Virus record (IMG/VR): IMGVR_UViG_3300046734_000671 | Location: 1-64,000 of that record | Length of the DNA: 64,000 bases | Strand: one strand, 5' to 3' | Source: a virus | In this document: in pieces, positions 5,980-13,323 of the stretch | Layout of the letters: each line of letters begins with the position of its first letter | Position numbering within the stretch: position 1 is the first letter of the stretch | Translations under genes and position numbers: made by a program | The notes under the pieces: model-generated | The model's input: the letters and a program-made list of their open reading frames with translations, nothing else | Told to the model about the DNA's origin: nothing | Databases searched by the model: none

Positions 5980-6768
5980 ATGCTAAGAGAGATCCTACCG
6001 CCAACGGAATGTCCGTCTTGTGGTGGCGAGCTTACTTCGGTCAATGATTTGTTCTACTGTTACAGTAGTAACTGTTCAGCGCAGAAACAAAAAAAGATCG
6101 AGCATTTTGCAAAAACTCTGAAGATTAAGGGGCTTGGCCCCGCAACAATAGAGAAGTTAAACATTGAAGACTTTGATGAAGTCTATATGTGTGACAAAGA
6201 AATACTTTGTGAGAGGTTGGGTGAAAAGATCGGTACAAAACTGTACAATGAGATTGATAACTCTGCTTCAGCTCCTCTTGATCTAGTATTACCTGCTTTT
6301 GGTATACATTTAATCGGAAAAACGGCAACGAAGAAGCTGTCTGAGACTGTACAATCTATTACTGAAATAACACCAGACACTTGTGAGCGTGCCGGATTAG
6401 GTCCAAAAGCAACCGAGAGTTTATTAGATTGGCTGAAAAAAGAGTGGTATGGTTTCTATGATGGATGCCTCCCATTCGATATGAAGTTTACACCTCCTGG
6501 TGCATTGCCACTCCCTATGGATAGAGGTGTTGTCTGCATAACCGGAAAGCTTAAGAGTTTTAAGACTAAGGCTCAAGCAGGCACAGCACTTGTTAATGTT
6601 GGCTATGTAGTAAAGTCAAGCCTAACAAAAGATGTAACGATTCTCGTAAATGAAAGCGGTATTGAATCGGCAAAAACTAAACAGGCCAGAGAATCTGGCA
6701 TTGAAATAATTACGGATTTACAATCCTATTTGGAGAAAAAATATGGCACTTCCCAAGTGGACAGATGA
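5980..6768 (+). CDS. ligB: NAD-dependent DNA ligase, zinc finger, HhH and BRCT subunit (split ligase B)
   Basis: The 262-residue product continues the ligase where the previous gene ends. A Cys4 zinc finger uses Cys11, Cys14, Cys27 and Cys32 (TECPSCGGE, FYCYSSNCSAQ). Helix-hairpin-helix units follow (HFAKTLKIKGLGPATIEKLN, LPAFGIHLIGKTATKKL, AGLGPKATESLL). A BRCT domain occupies about 180-258 (RGVVCITGKLKSFKTKAQAG, GYVVKSSLTKDVTILV). These parts clamp the ligase on nicked DNA and would have to assemble with the subunit at 4983-5927. It has GGAG before ATG 5980 and its last 26 bases overlap the next gene. Confidence 0.9.
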   Translation: MLREILPPTECPSCGGELTSVNDLFYCYSSNCSAQKQKKIEHFAKTLKIKGLGPATIEKLNIEDFDEVYMCDKEILCERLGEKIGTKLYNEIDNSASAPLDLVLPAFGIHLIGKTATKKLSETVQSITEITPDTCERAGLGPKATESLLDWLKKEWYGFYDGCLPFDMKFTPPGALPLPMDRGVVCITGKLKSFKTKAQAGTALVNVGYVVKSSLTKDVTILVNESGIESAKTKQARESGIEIITDLQSYLEKKYGTSQVDR

Positions 6769-7462
6769 GCGTACTGAAGCGCTCACTACCTTTGTCGGGG
6801 GCGAAAGCCCCGTATCTCAAGCTACTGTTGCAGAAGCAGCAGACCAGCTTGAAACCTCTACTCGTTCTATCTCTAGCAAGCTGCGAAAGATGGGTTACGA
6901 GGTAGAGCTTGCTTCTGCTGCTTCTGGTAAGTCTTTTACCGAAGCGCAAGAAGCTACCCTCCGCGCCTTTGTTACTGACAATTCTGGTCAGTACACTTAT
7001 GCTCAAATCGCTGAGCATTTCGAAGGCGGCTCTTTCTCACCTAAGTCTATTCAGGGTAAGATCCTGAGTATGGAGCTGACTGACCATGTCAAGCCTGCCC
7101 CTAAGGTAGAAAGCGTACGTACCTACACTCCTGAAGAAGAAACAACTTTTGTTTCTATGGTTAACGACGGTGCCTTTGTAGAGGCTATCGCTGACGCTCT
7201 TGGCCGTTCGGTCAACAGCATTCGTGGCAAGGCCCTGAGCCTTCTGCGTTCTGGCGATATCGACGCTATCCCTCGCCAGGAGAGCACTAAAGGTGCTTCA
7301 AATGCAGATCCTCTCGCAGACGTAGACGTTTCGTCTATGACTGTAGAAGCTATTGCAGAAAGCATTGGCAAGACTGCTCGTGGCGTTAAGACTATGCTTA
7401 CTCGTCGCGGTCTAACTGCAGCCGACTATGATGGTGCCGCTAAGGCAGCTAAGGCTCAGTAA
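6743..7462 (+). CDS. Protein with tandem helix-turn-helix repeats
   Basis: This 239-residue protein consists of about four related units. Unit 1 is KWTDERTEALTTFV...RSISSKLRKMGYEV (3-53); unit 2 is KSFTEAQEATLRAF...PKSIQGKILSM (63-113); unit 3 is YTPEEETTFVSMVN...NSIRGKALSLL (128-170); unit 4 is MTVEAIAESIGKTARGVKTM (199-218). Each ends in a recognition-helix-like S/R-I-x-K-x-L pattern. The protein at 3927-4292 is a one-unit relative. Codon use is richer in GC than in its neighbours, which suggests high expression. A strong terminator follows at once, so it may be an abundant DNA-coating or regulatory protein; this is inference. Confidence 0.75.
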   Translation: MALPKWTDERTEALTTFVGGESPVSQATVAEAADQLETSTRSISSKLRKMGYEVELASAASGKSFTEAQEATLRAFVTDNSGQYTYAQIAEHFEGGSFSPKSIQGKILSMELTDHVKPAPKVESVRTYTPEEETTFVSMVNDGAFVEAIADALGRSVNSIRGKALSLLRSGDIDAIPRQESTKGASNADPLADVDVSSMTVEAIAESIGKTARGVKTMLTRRGLTAADYDGAAKAAKAQ

Positions 7463-7478
7463 AATTTTTGATGTGGGC

Positions 7479-7507
7479 GGCTGACTCCTTCGGGAGTCGG
7501 CCTTTTT
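7479..7507 (+). terminator. Rho-independent terminator with TTCG tetraloop
   Basis: GGCTGACTCC (7479-7488) pairs with GGAGTCGGCC (7493-7502) around a TTCG loop, with one G-U pair, and is followed by TTTTT (7503-7507). It ends transcription after the tandem helix-turn-helix gene and lies just ahead of the helicase. Confidence 0.9.
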
Positions 7508-7523
7508 CTGTTCGGGGGAACGA

Positions 7524-8873
7524 TTGAATATTTCCAGTGCTTTAATAAAGCAATGTGTTGCTGTGGGCGACTTTGAGACGTGGACTTACCTGCGTAAAGA
7601 GTACTTGCCTGCAGAATATCATTTGCTTTATGATCACATTGACAAGCACTGTGAAAAACATCATGACTTCCCTTCGTTCGACGATCTTAAATTAAGTATT
7701 CGCCACGGTTTAACCCGAGATAAAGTATTTGCAATAGAAAATATCTCAGTAGATATTGATGCAGTTACTTTATTAGAATATCTCAAGAATGAATATGCAC
7801 AGAGAGAGATATTAAACTCTCTTGACAAGTACATTGATAACTCAGTATTGTTCGCAGACGCACAAGAGTCTGTAAATGAACTGCATCAGATTGTCCTTGA
7901 CGTAGAAGAAAAGGTTGATCTCGAACCTCCACAAGAGAGTATGCAACATATTGAGTTGTTCGAGAATGAAGAAGATATTGCAAAGTATCTTCCACTTGGT
8001 CTTAACCGTGCGTATGATAGTGAGATTACTTTCAGCCCAAGAGATTTGGTTCTCATTGGCGGAAAGCGGGGTCAAGGCAAGTCCTTAACTTGTGCTAATA
8101 TTGCAAACAATGTTGTCGAATCTGGCCGTTCAGCTATCTATTTTACCATTGAAATGGACAGTCGTGCAATACTGCAACGGTGTTGTGGGATCGCTACTGA
8201 CATACCTCAAAATCGTTTACGTTCAAAGAACTTGACCGTAGATGAGTGGGAACGAGTAAGCGCATGGTGGGCTGCTCGATATGATAGAGGCCTGGAAAGG
8301 TTGGAAGAATACAAAGAACATCGTAATTTTAGCGACTTACACCATAAGCTACGTACCGAGCATGAGCTTCTCCCGACTCAACAGCTCGACGTAGTTTATG
8401 ATCCAGGTCTAACTCTTGCCCGTATTCGTGCAGAGTTGGATAAGAAAGTTGGTAAAATTAATGCCGGTGTAATCATTGTAGACTATATCAACCAAGTACG
8501 TAGGTCACATCTTCCTTCGCGAGGTGGGCAGTACGACTGGACGGAACAGATCGAAGTGAGTAAAGCACTCAAATCTATGGCACAAGAGTATGATTGTACA
8601 GTAGTATCCCCCTATCAAACTGATGCTACTGGAGAGGCAAGATTCGCAAAAGGCATTCTCGATGCAGCAGATGCTGCTTTTGCTCTTGAAAGCTGGGAAC
8701 AAGAAGATAACTGTTTAACATTTAATTGTGTTAAAATGAGATCTGCCAGTATGGAGAGTTTTACTTCTACTATGAATTGGGAGACTCTGAAGATAGGGCC
8801 TGAGTCAGAGTTGACTCCTAAAGAACGAGATGCAGCTTCCGAGAAAAGCGACGAAGACATTCACGACCTCTGA
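7524..8873 (+). CDS. Replicative DnaB-like helicase
   Basis: The start is TTG 7524 with GGGGGAA upstream. The 449-residue product has an N-terminal helical domain (about 1-130) and a RecA-like core. Walker A is LIGGKRGQGKSLTCANIANN (about 178-197), the H1a-like IYFTIEMDSRAILQR follows, and Walker B is VIIVDYINQVRRS. VVSPYQTDATGEARFAKG matches the H3/H4 region, and an arginine-bearing loop comes after it. This family forms hexamers that unwind DNA at the fork, working with the primase gene at 9525. The C-terminal tail is acidic (SEKSDEDIHDL), as in other fork proteins. Confidence 0.88.
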   Translation: MNISSALIKQCVAVGDFETWTYLRKEYLPAEYHLLYDHIDKHCEKHHDFPSFDDLKLSIRHGLTRDKVFAIENISVDIDAVTLLEYLKNEYAQREILNSLDKYIDNSVLFADAQESVNELHQIVLDVEEKVDLEPPQESMQHIELFENEEDIAKYLPLGLNRAYDSEITFSPRDLVLIGGKRGQGKSLTCANIANNVVESGRSAIYFTIEMDSRAILQRCCGIATDIPQNRLRSKNLTVDEWERVSAWWAARYDRGLERLEEYKEHRNFSDLHHKLRTEHELLPTQQLDVVYDPGLTLARIRAELDKKVGKINAGVIIVDYINQVRRSHLPSRGGQYDWTEQIEVSKALKSMAQEYDCTVVSPYQTDATGEARFAKGILDAADAAFALESWEQEDNCLTFNCVKMRSASMESFTSTMNWETLKIGPESELTPKERDAASEKSDEDIHDL

Positions 8874-8885
8874 TAAAAATATTAC

Positions 8886-8914
8886 TTGACACTCCCGTTA
8901 TTTTCATGTATAAT
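8886..8914 (+). promoter_or_regulatory. Sigma70-type promoter P5
   Basis: TTGACA (8886-8891) and TATAAT (8909-8914) with 17 bases between. ATAAAAATATTACTTGAC resembles the other early promoters and the -10 reads GTATAATAT. GGGAG at about 8931-8935 then serves the gene at 8945. Confidence 0.85.
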
Positions 8915-8944
8915 ATATCTTGAAATTGATGGGAGTTTTTATTT

Positions 8945-9241
8945 ATGGGGATTTTATATGGATCGTTACGCCATGATGTCACGGGAAGAAAGAAGCGTAA
9001 TTATGCGCGAAAAACTAAGATTAGCACGAGAGGGAGTATTCATGACTCTCAACGAGTTAATTACCGCAGGTGTATGCCTGAGTACCCCTCAGCTCCCGAC
9101 ACAGCTGGAGTTGCCGCTAGGGTGGAGAGCCCACGTTATACGGGAACCCTCGTTAAGGGTATCGGAACCATGCATAAATCCAATGCGATACCAATTATCA
9201 ACGAAGAAGAAATGAAAGATATTGCCAGAATGAGAAGATAG
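8945..9241 (+). CDS. Conserved basic phage protein (98 aa)
   Basis: Two overlapping frames are open here. I prefer the one from ATG 8945: it is served by GGGAG, and its product has the basic start GRKKRNYARKT and the ending YTGTLVKGIGTMHKSNAIP and EEMKDIARMRR. I recognise this ending from many marine phage hypothetical proteins. The frame beginning at 8886 would start inside the promoter. High Lys/Arg content suggests nucleic acid contact. Function is unknown. It ends one base into the next gene. Confidence 0.75.
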   Translation: MGILYGSLRHDVTGRKKRNYARKTKISTRGSIHDSQRVNYRRCMPEYPSAPDTAGVAARVESPRYTGTLVKGIGTMHKSNAIPIINEEEMKDIARMRR

Positions 9242-9525
9242 TGCTTGAGTATGTACTATGGCACTTATTTGGATGGGAGAAGCCGGATATGCACGACGCA
9301 CTTATGGAACATTGGAATACTCGCGATACTTGCCCTAACTGTGGAGAAACTTTAGAAGGGGACGGATATAGTAATGGGAATCCTGTACGATGCCCCAATG
9401 CACACGAAGAAGATTGGTGGTACTCTGAGCCTGACAGTGGGCCTTGGCTGTGTAGTATTGATGAAGATAACTATGATGAGCCTACCGAAATGGATGAGTG
9501 GGCATCTTTTGATCCGGACTGTTAA
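9241..9525 (+). CDS. Small zinc-ribbon-like acidic protein (94 aa)
   Basis: GTG 9241 overlaps the preceding stop by one base and its own stop overlaps the primase start by one base, a tight coupling that supports the frame. The product has a CPNCGETLEGDG knuckle and a second VRCPNAHEEDWW element, a possible zinc ribbon, followed by a very acidic tail (CSIDEDNYDEPTEMDEW). No function is recognised. Confidence 0.6.
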   Translation: MLEYVLWHLFGWEKPDMHDALMEHWNTRDTCPNCGETLEGDGYSNGNPVRCPNAHEEDWWYSEPDSGPWLCSIDEDNYDEPTEMDEWASFDPDC

Positions 9526-10358
9526 TGAACGTAGAAGATTTACTTAGCACTAAAGATATTCCTTTCATACCAAAGGGAAAAGATTTTGTTGTTCGTTGTT
9601 TGAACCCTGAACACGATGATCGCAATCCTAGTATGAGAGTAGATCAAATCACAGGCATTTTTAACTGTTTTTCCTGCGGCTATAAAGGTAGCATCTTTAA
9701 GCACTTCGGAGAAAAAGCAGATAAAATGGAATTACGGCGGCAGCTTTTGAAAAAGAAGATACAAGAAAAAAGATTAGAAGGAGTAGGACTCTCTATGCCA
9801 GAGGGTTACGCTCCGTATGTAGGTAACTGGCGAAACATTCGTCCAGAAACTTATAAAGATTTCGAAGCCTTTATACATTCAGGTAAAGACTTCAACGGTA
9901 GAATCTGTTTCCCGATACGAGACAGATCTGGTAGAGTTATTGCATTTCAATCAAGAACAACAACAGATCAAACACCAAAATATTTATTCAGCCCTCCCGG
10001 AGTAAAGTTGCCCCTGTTCCCCGTAGTAGAACCAATACACGATACTATTATACTGGTAGAGGGAATCTTTGACGTTATAAATTTACACGACAAGGGATTG
10101 ATAAATGCTGTATGCTGTTTTGGAGTAAAAAATATAACTACAGAAAAGTTACAAGTATTATCTGTACAAGGTATACAAAGAATAGATGTATTTTTAGATA
10201 ATGATGAAGCAGGACAGAAAGGTTCAGAAGCAATAAGAAAGTTATGTGAAGAAGCAGACATAAGTACAAGAAACATTGCTTTTGGTGATAAGTATACAGA
10301 TGCAGGATCATTGTCACAAACACAAATTGATAAACTAAGGAATAAACTATATGGCTAA
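9525..10358 (+). CDS. DnaG-like DNA primase
   Basis: The 277-residue product has an N-terminal CHC2 zinc finger (Cys25, His30, Cys48, Cys51; VRCLNPEHDD and FNCFSCGYKG). A catalytic core with a TOPRIM domain follows: IILVEGIFDVINLHDKG carries the metal-binding Glu and VFLDNDEAGQKGSEAI the Asp pair. It is shorter than bacterial DnaG (about 580 residues) and lacks a helicase-binding C-terminal domain, as is common in phages. It makes RNA primers for the lagging strand and would work with the helicase encoded at 7524. Its end overlaps the polymerase start by eight bases. Confidence 0.9.
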   Translation: MNVEDLLSTKDIPFIPKGKDFVVRCLNPEHDDRNPSMRVDQITGIFNCFSCGYKGSIFKHFGEKADKMELRRQLLKKKIQEKRLEGVGLSMPEGYAPYVGNWRNIRPETYKDFEAFIHSGKDFNGRICFPIRDRSGRVIAFQSRTTTDQTPKYLFSPPGVKLPLFPVVEPIHDTIILVEGIFDVINLHDKGLINAVCCFGVKNITTEKLQVLSVQGIQRIDVFLDNDEAGQKGSEAIRKLCEEADISTRNIAFGDKYTDAGSLSQTQIDKLRNKLYG

Positions 10359-12618
10359 GGTAGCTATTGTTGAGAAACAACCTAGCAAAATTAAGTATGG
10401 ACAGTACTTTGATTTTGACTTTGACCAATATCAGTTGTGTTCAGACCCGACAATTAAAAGAATCTTAAAGCGGGATACTGATATTGAAATAGATATAGAT
10501 TCTTATGACTGGCTAGTCCTCGTTGGCTCTGAGCCAGTAAAACATTTTACTACTGTAAATTCAGTTCAAGAATACTCAGGTAAAAAGGTAGATAAGAAAT
10601 TTCTGCCTGTTATTAGTCCTGCTATGCTTGCATTTAAACCCGAAGCAAAGAAAGCGTGGGACGAAAGTGTAGAAAGTATTCACGGATATATCTCAGGCGA
10701 ATTAGAGGATGCAGTTATTGACGATAGTATCGCCTTTGGTATTCAAGATACGGAGGAGGCAAATGAATTTATTCGTCGTGCCATCAAAGATCCATGCGGA
10801 TACGTTGCTCTCGACTCTGAGACTACTGGGTTATACCCTAGAGATGGCTATATGTTGGGCATTAGTCTTAGTTATAATGGCAAGTGCGGGGCTTATATTG
10901 ATACCGACTGCTTTGATGACAGCACTGAGTCACTTTTACAAACTTTATTTAATCAAAAAACCGTAGTATTTCACAATGCCAAGTTTGATATGGCATTCTT
11001 TGAGTATCACTTTCACTTTAAGTTTCCTCAGTTTGAAGATACTATGTTACTACACTATCTTGTGGATGAAAACCCAGGTGGTCACGGTCTAAAGCAGCTC
11101 GCAATCAAGCATACTAAGTACGGAGACTATGAGAAGCCAATGTATGATTGGATTGCTCAGTACAGAAAAGAGCATGGAGTTCTCAAGGATCAATTTACTT
11201 GGGATAGTATACCTTTTGAAGTTATGAAAACTTATGCAGCTATGGATGCTGTAGTTACTTTCTTGCTGTATGAAAAGTTGCTCGTTGTAAAAACTAATAA
11301 AAAACTAAAGAGTGTATATGATAATATCTTAATTCCTGGAACTCGATTTTTAATTGATACTCAGGATAATGGTGTTCCATTTGATAGAACTAGACTGTTG
11401 TTTGCCCAAGAAGCAATGCAGACAGACATTGATAATGCTATCTCTACGCTTTATGAGAATGATAAAATACGGAGGTTTGAAGAATTAAATGGAAAATCTT
11501 TTAATCCTAACTCTACCGTTCAGCTTCGTGGTCTTATGTTTGATTATTTGGGCCTCAAACCGACTGGAAAAAAGACTGGCACGGGCGCAGACTCTACTGA
11601 CGCGGAAGTGCTCAAGGAACTCAGCTTTCAATCACCTGTACCGCAACTTATCTTGGACATACGACAAAAATCTAAAATCAAGAATACTTATCTTGACAAG
11701 ATCATACCTCAATTGGATAGAGATTCTCACCTTCGCACAGGCTTTAATCTGCATGGTACTACTAGTGGTCGTCTCAGTTCTTCTGGTAAGTTAAATATGC
11801 AGCAGTTGCCTAGGGATAATCCTACGGTTAAAGGGTGTATCAAAGCATCCGCAGGCCATAAAATCGTTGCCATGGATTTGACTACGGCTGAAGTATACGT
11901 GGCCGCAGTGTTAGCAAAGGATGAAGCTCTAATGGATGTCTTTCGTAGCGGAGGAAACTTCCATAGTACAATTGCACATAAAGTATTTAGACTGCCCTGC
12001 GCTGTAGAAGAAGTAGCAGAACTATATGCAGATCGAAGACAAGCAGCAAAGGCTGTTACCTTTGGTATTATGTATGGTGCAGGGCCCGCCAAGATTAGCG
12101 AACAAGTCACAAAAGATAGCGGAAAATTTTTCTCCAAGAACGAAGCAGCAGAAGTTATTAATGATTACTTTGCTGCGTTTCATAAGCTAAAAGCATGGAT
12201 AGAAAAAAATCAAAAATTTATTTTAACAAATGGCTTCACTTACAGCCACTTTGGACGCAAGAGGAGATTACCAAATGTTAAAAGTACCGATCAAGGCATA
12301 CGAGGTCATAGCGTTAGGTCTGGTCTCAATTTCTTGGTTCAGTCTGCTGCTAGCGATATTAACTTACTCGGGGCTATTGATATGGGAGAGTTTATAAAAG
12401 GGCAAAAAATGAAGTCTAAAATCTTTGCTTTAGTCCATGACTCGATTCTTGCGGAAGTGCCAGAAGATGAAGTTGATTTCTACTCAGAACATCTTCGTAG
12501 ATTTGTTCAAATGGACAGGGGTGTCTATATCTCTGGAGCTCCTGTAGGATGTGATTTTGATATAGGTGATGACTATTCTATGGGAAAATTTAGTAAACTT
12601 TATGGCGATCACGTATAA
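10351..12618 (+). CDS. Family A DNA polymerase with 3'-5' exonuclease
   Basis: The 755-residue protein has exonuclease motifs VALDSETTGLYPRDGY (about 151-166), HNAKFDMAFFEYHF and KTYAAMDAVVTFLLYE. The polymerase domain carries TTSGRLSSSGKLNMQQLPRD, motif A IVAMDLTTAEVYVAAVL, motif B RRQAAKAVTFGIMYGAG and motif C ALVHDSILAEVPED. Motif B has Phe at the site equivalent to E. coli Pol I 762, a form reported among lytic marine phages. Motif A is unusual in having DLTTAE instead of the common DYSQIE. Residues about 50-110 (DWLVLVGSEPVKHF, FLPVISPAMLAFKPE) resemble part of a uracil-DNA glycosylase fold, as in some other phage polymerases; this is tentative. Confidence 0.93.
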   Translation: MAKVAIVEKQPSKIKYGQYFDFDFDQYQLCSDPTIKRILKRDTDIEIDIDSYDWLVLVGSEPVKHFTTVNSVQEYSGKKVDKKFLPVISPAMLAFKPEAKKAWDESVESIHGYISGELEDAVIDDSIAFGIQDTEEANEFIRRAIKDPCGYVALDSETTGLYPRDGYMLGISLSYNGKCGAYIDTDCFDDSTESLLQTLFNQKTVVFHNAKFDMAFFEYHFHFKFPQFEDTMLLHYLVDENPGGHGLKQLAIKHTKYGDYEKPMYDWIAQYRKEHGVLKDQFTWDSIPFEVMKTYAAMDAVVTFLLYEKLLVVKTNKKLKSVYDNILIPGTRFLIDTQDNGVPFDRTRLLFAQEAMQTDIDNAISTLYENDKIRRFEELNGKSFNPNSTVQLRGLMFDYLGLKPTGKKTGTGADSTDAEVLKELSFQSPVPQLILDIRQKSKIKNTYLDKIIPQLDRDSHLRTGFNLHGTTSGRLSSSGKLNMQQLPRDNPTVKGCIKASAGHKIVAMDLTTAEVYVAAVLAKDEALMDVFRSGGNFHSTIAHKVFRLPCAVEEVAELYADRRQAAKAVTFGIMYGAGPAKISEQVTKDSGKFFSKNEAAEVINDYFAAFHKLKAWIEKNQKFILTNGFTYSHFGRKRRLPNVKSTDQGIRGHSVRSGLNFLVQSAASDINLLGAIDMGEFIKGQKMKSKIFALVHDSILAEVPEDEVDFYSEHLRRFVQMDRGVYISGAPVGCDFDIGDDYSMGKFSKLYGDHV

Positions 12619-13096
12619 AGATATACGTTTAGTTACTTTTCCTGTCTATGCTCTGCCTTCAGGTAATTGGCATGGTCAGGATGGATTATTGTTCTTGGAT
12701 GATAAAATATTGGATGATAAAAATATGAAAGGAGCTAGCTTAGGCATAAGAAGATTACAAACTCCTCATACAAATTTATTTCCTATAAAATACAAAATAA
12801 CAGATTTAACTGGTATAATAAAGTCAAGTAAGAAGCATTTTATAGATAGTATGGGAGCTATTTTTGAATACGAAAAAACTAACTTCTTAAAGCTATCTTA
12901 CTACAAAATAGAAAGAATAGAAACCTTAACAAAAGTGTCAAGACTACACTTACATAGAATTAAAAAACCTTTTATTGTACCCCGGCCTCCTCCTTCAGAA
13001 ATACAGTATGCAGGAGTTTTGCATAACGGAGCCAGGCCTTGGCTTCTATATGATTATTCAGAAACTAAACTAGAAGATACAAGAAGAAAAGTATGA
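12602..13096 (+). CDS. Conserved phage protein of unknown function
   Basis: ATG 12602 overlaps the polymerase end by 17 bases and gives 164 residues. Recognisable conserved stretches are LVTFPVYALPSGNWHGQDGL, KNMKGASLGIRRLQTP, HFIDSMGAIFEYEKTN, IKKPFIVPRPPPS and ARPWLLYDYSETK, ending in DTRRKV. Similar proteins sit beside DNA polymerase in other marine phages, as far as I can recall, but I know of no assigned activity. The position suggests a replication-associated role. It ends with an ATGA overlap. Confidence 0.7.
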   Translation: MAITYKDIRLVTFPVYALPSGNWHGQDGLLFLDDKILDDKNMKGASLGIRRLQTPHTNLFPIKYKITDLTGIIKSSKKHFIDSMGAIFEYEKTNFLKLSYYKIERIETLTKVSRLHLHRIKKPFIVPRPPPSEIQYAGVLHNGARPWLLYDYSETKLEDTRRKV

Positions 13097-13323
13097 AACT
13101 TAGTCAAAGACTAGACATAATAGTATTAGTATTATTAATACTTTATGTTCTTACAGGATGCACGATTACAACAGATCCTGATGATTTAGGTGCGTGCCTA
13201 CAATGGTCAGATGTTCAAGTAACTGAAAAAGAATGCACAATGCCTCTGTATGGAGGAGAAAGAATATGTGCATATACGCCCTATATAACTTCAGTTTGTA
13301 TTGCTCGTGAAAGCAGTACTTAG
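13093..13323 (+). CDS. Small cysteine-rich lipoprotein (76 aa)
   Basis: The ATGA overlap and a clear lipobox (LILYVLTGC, Cys23) support this gene. After the lipid anchor it has four further cysteines (GACLQW, KECTMP, RICAYT, SVCIAR), suggesting two disulfide bonds in the periplasm. It lies between replication genes, which is odd for an envelope protein. Possible roles include superinfection exclusion or lysis control, but nothing in the sequence decides this. Confidence 0.65.
   Translation: MKLSQRLDIIVLVLLILYVLTGCTITTDPDDLGACLQWSDVQVTEKECTMPLYGGERICAYTPYITSVCIARESST

Noticed and set aside
8886-9215. Open frame overlapping the gene at 8945-9241
   Set aside because: It would start inside promoter P5. 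The other frame has the GGGAG site and a product ending I recognise from phage protein families.
9968-10428. Minus-strand open frames beneath the primase and polymerase genes
   Set aside because: They are shadows of strongly supported plus-strand genes and have low-complexity products.
12135-12620. Internal plus-strand starts at the end of the polymerase gene as a separate gene
   Set aside because: Motif C and the frame continue in the polymerase; the next true gene starts at 12602 as judged by its conserved product.
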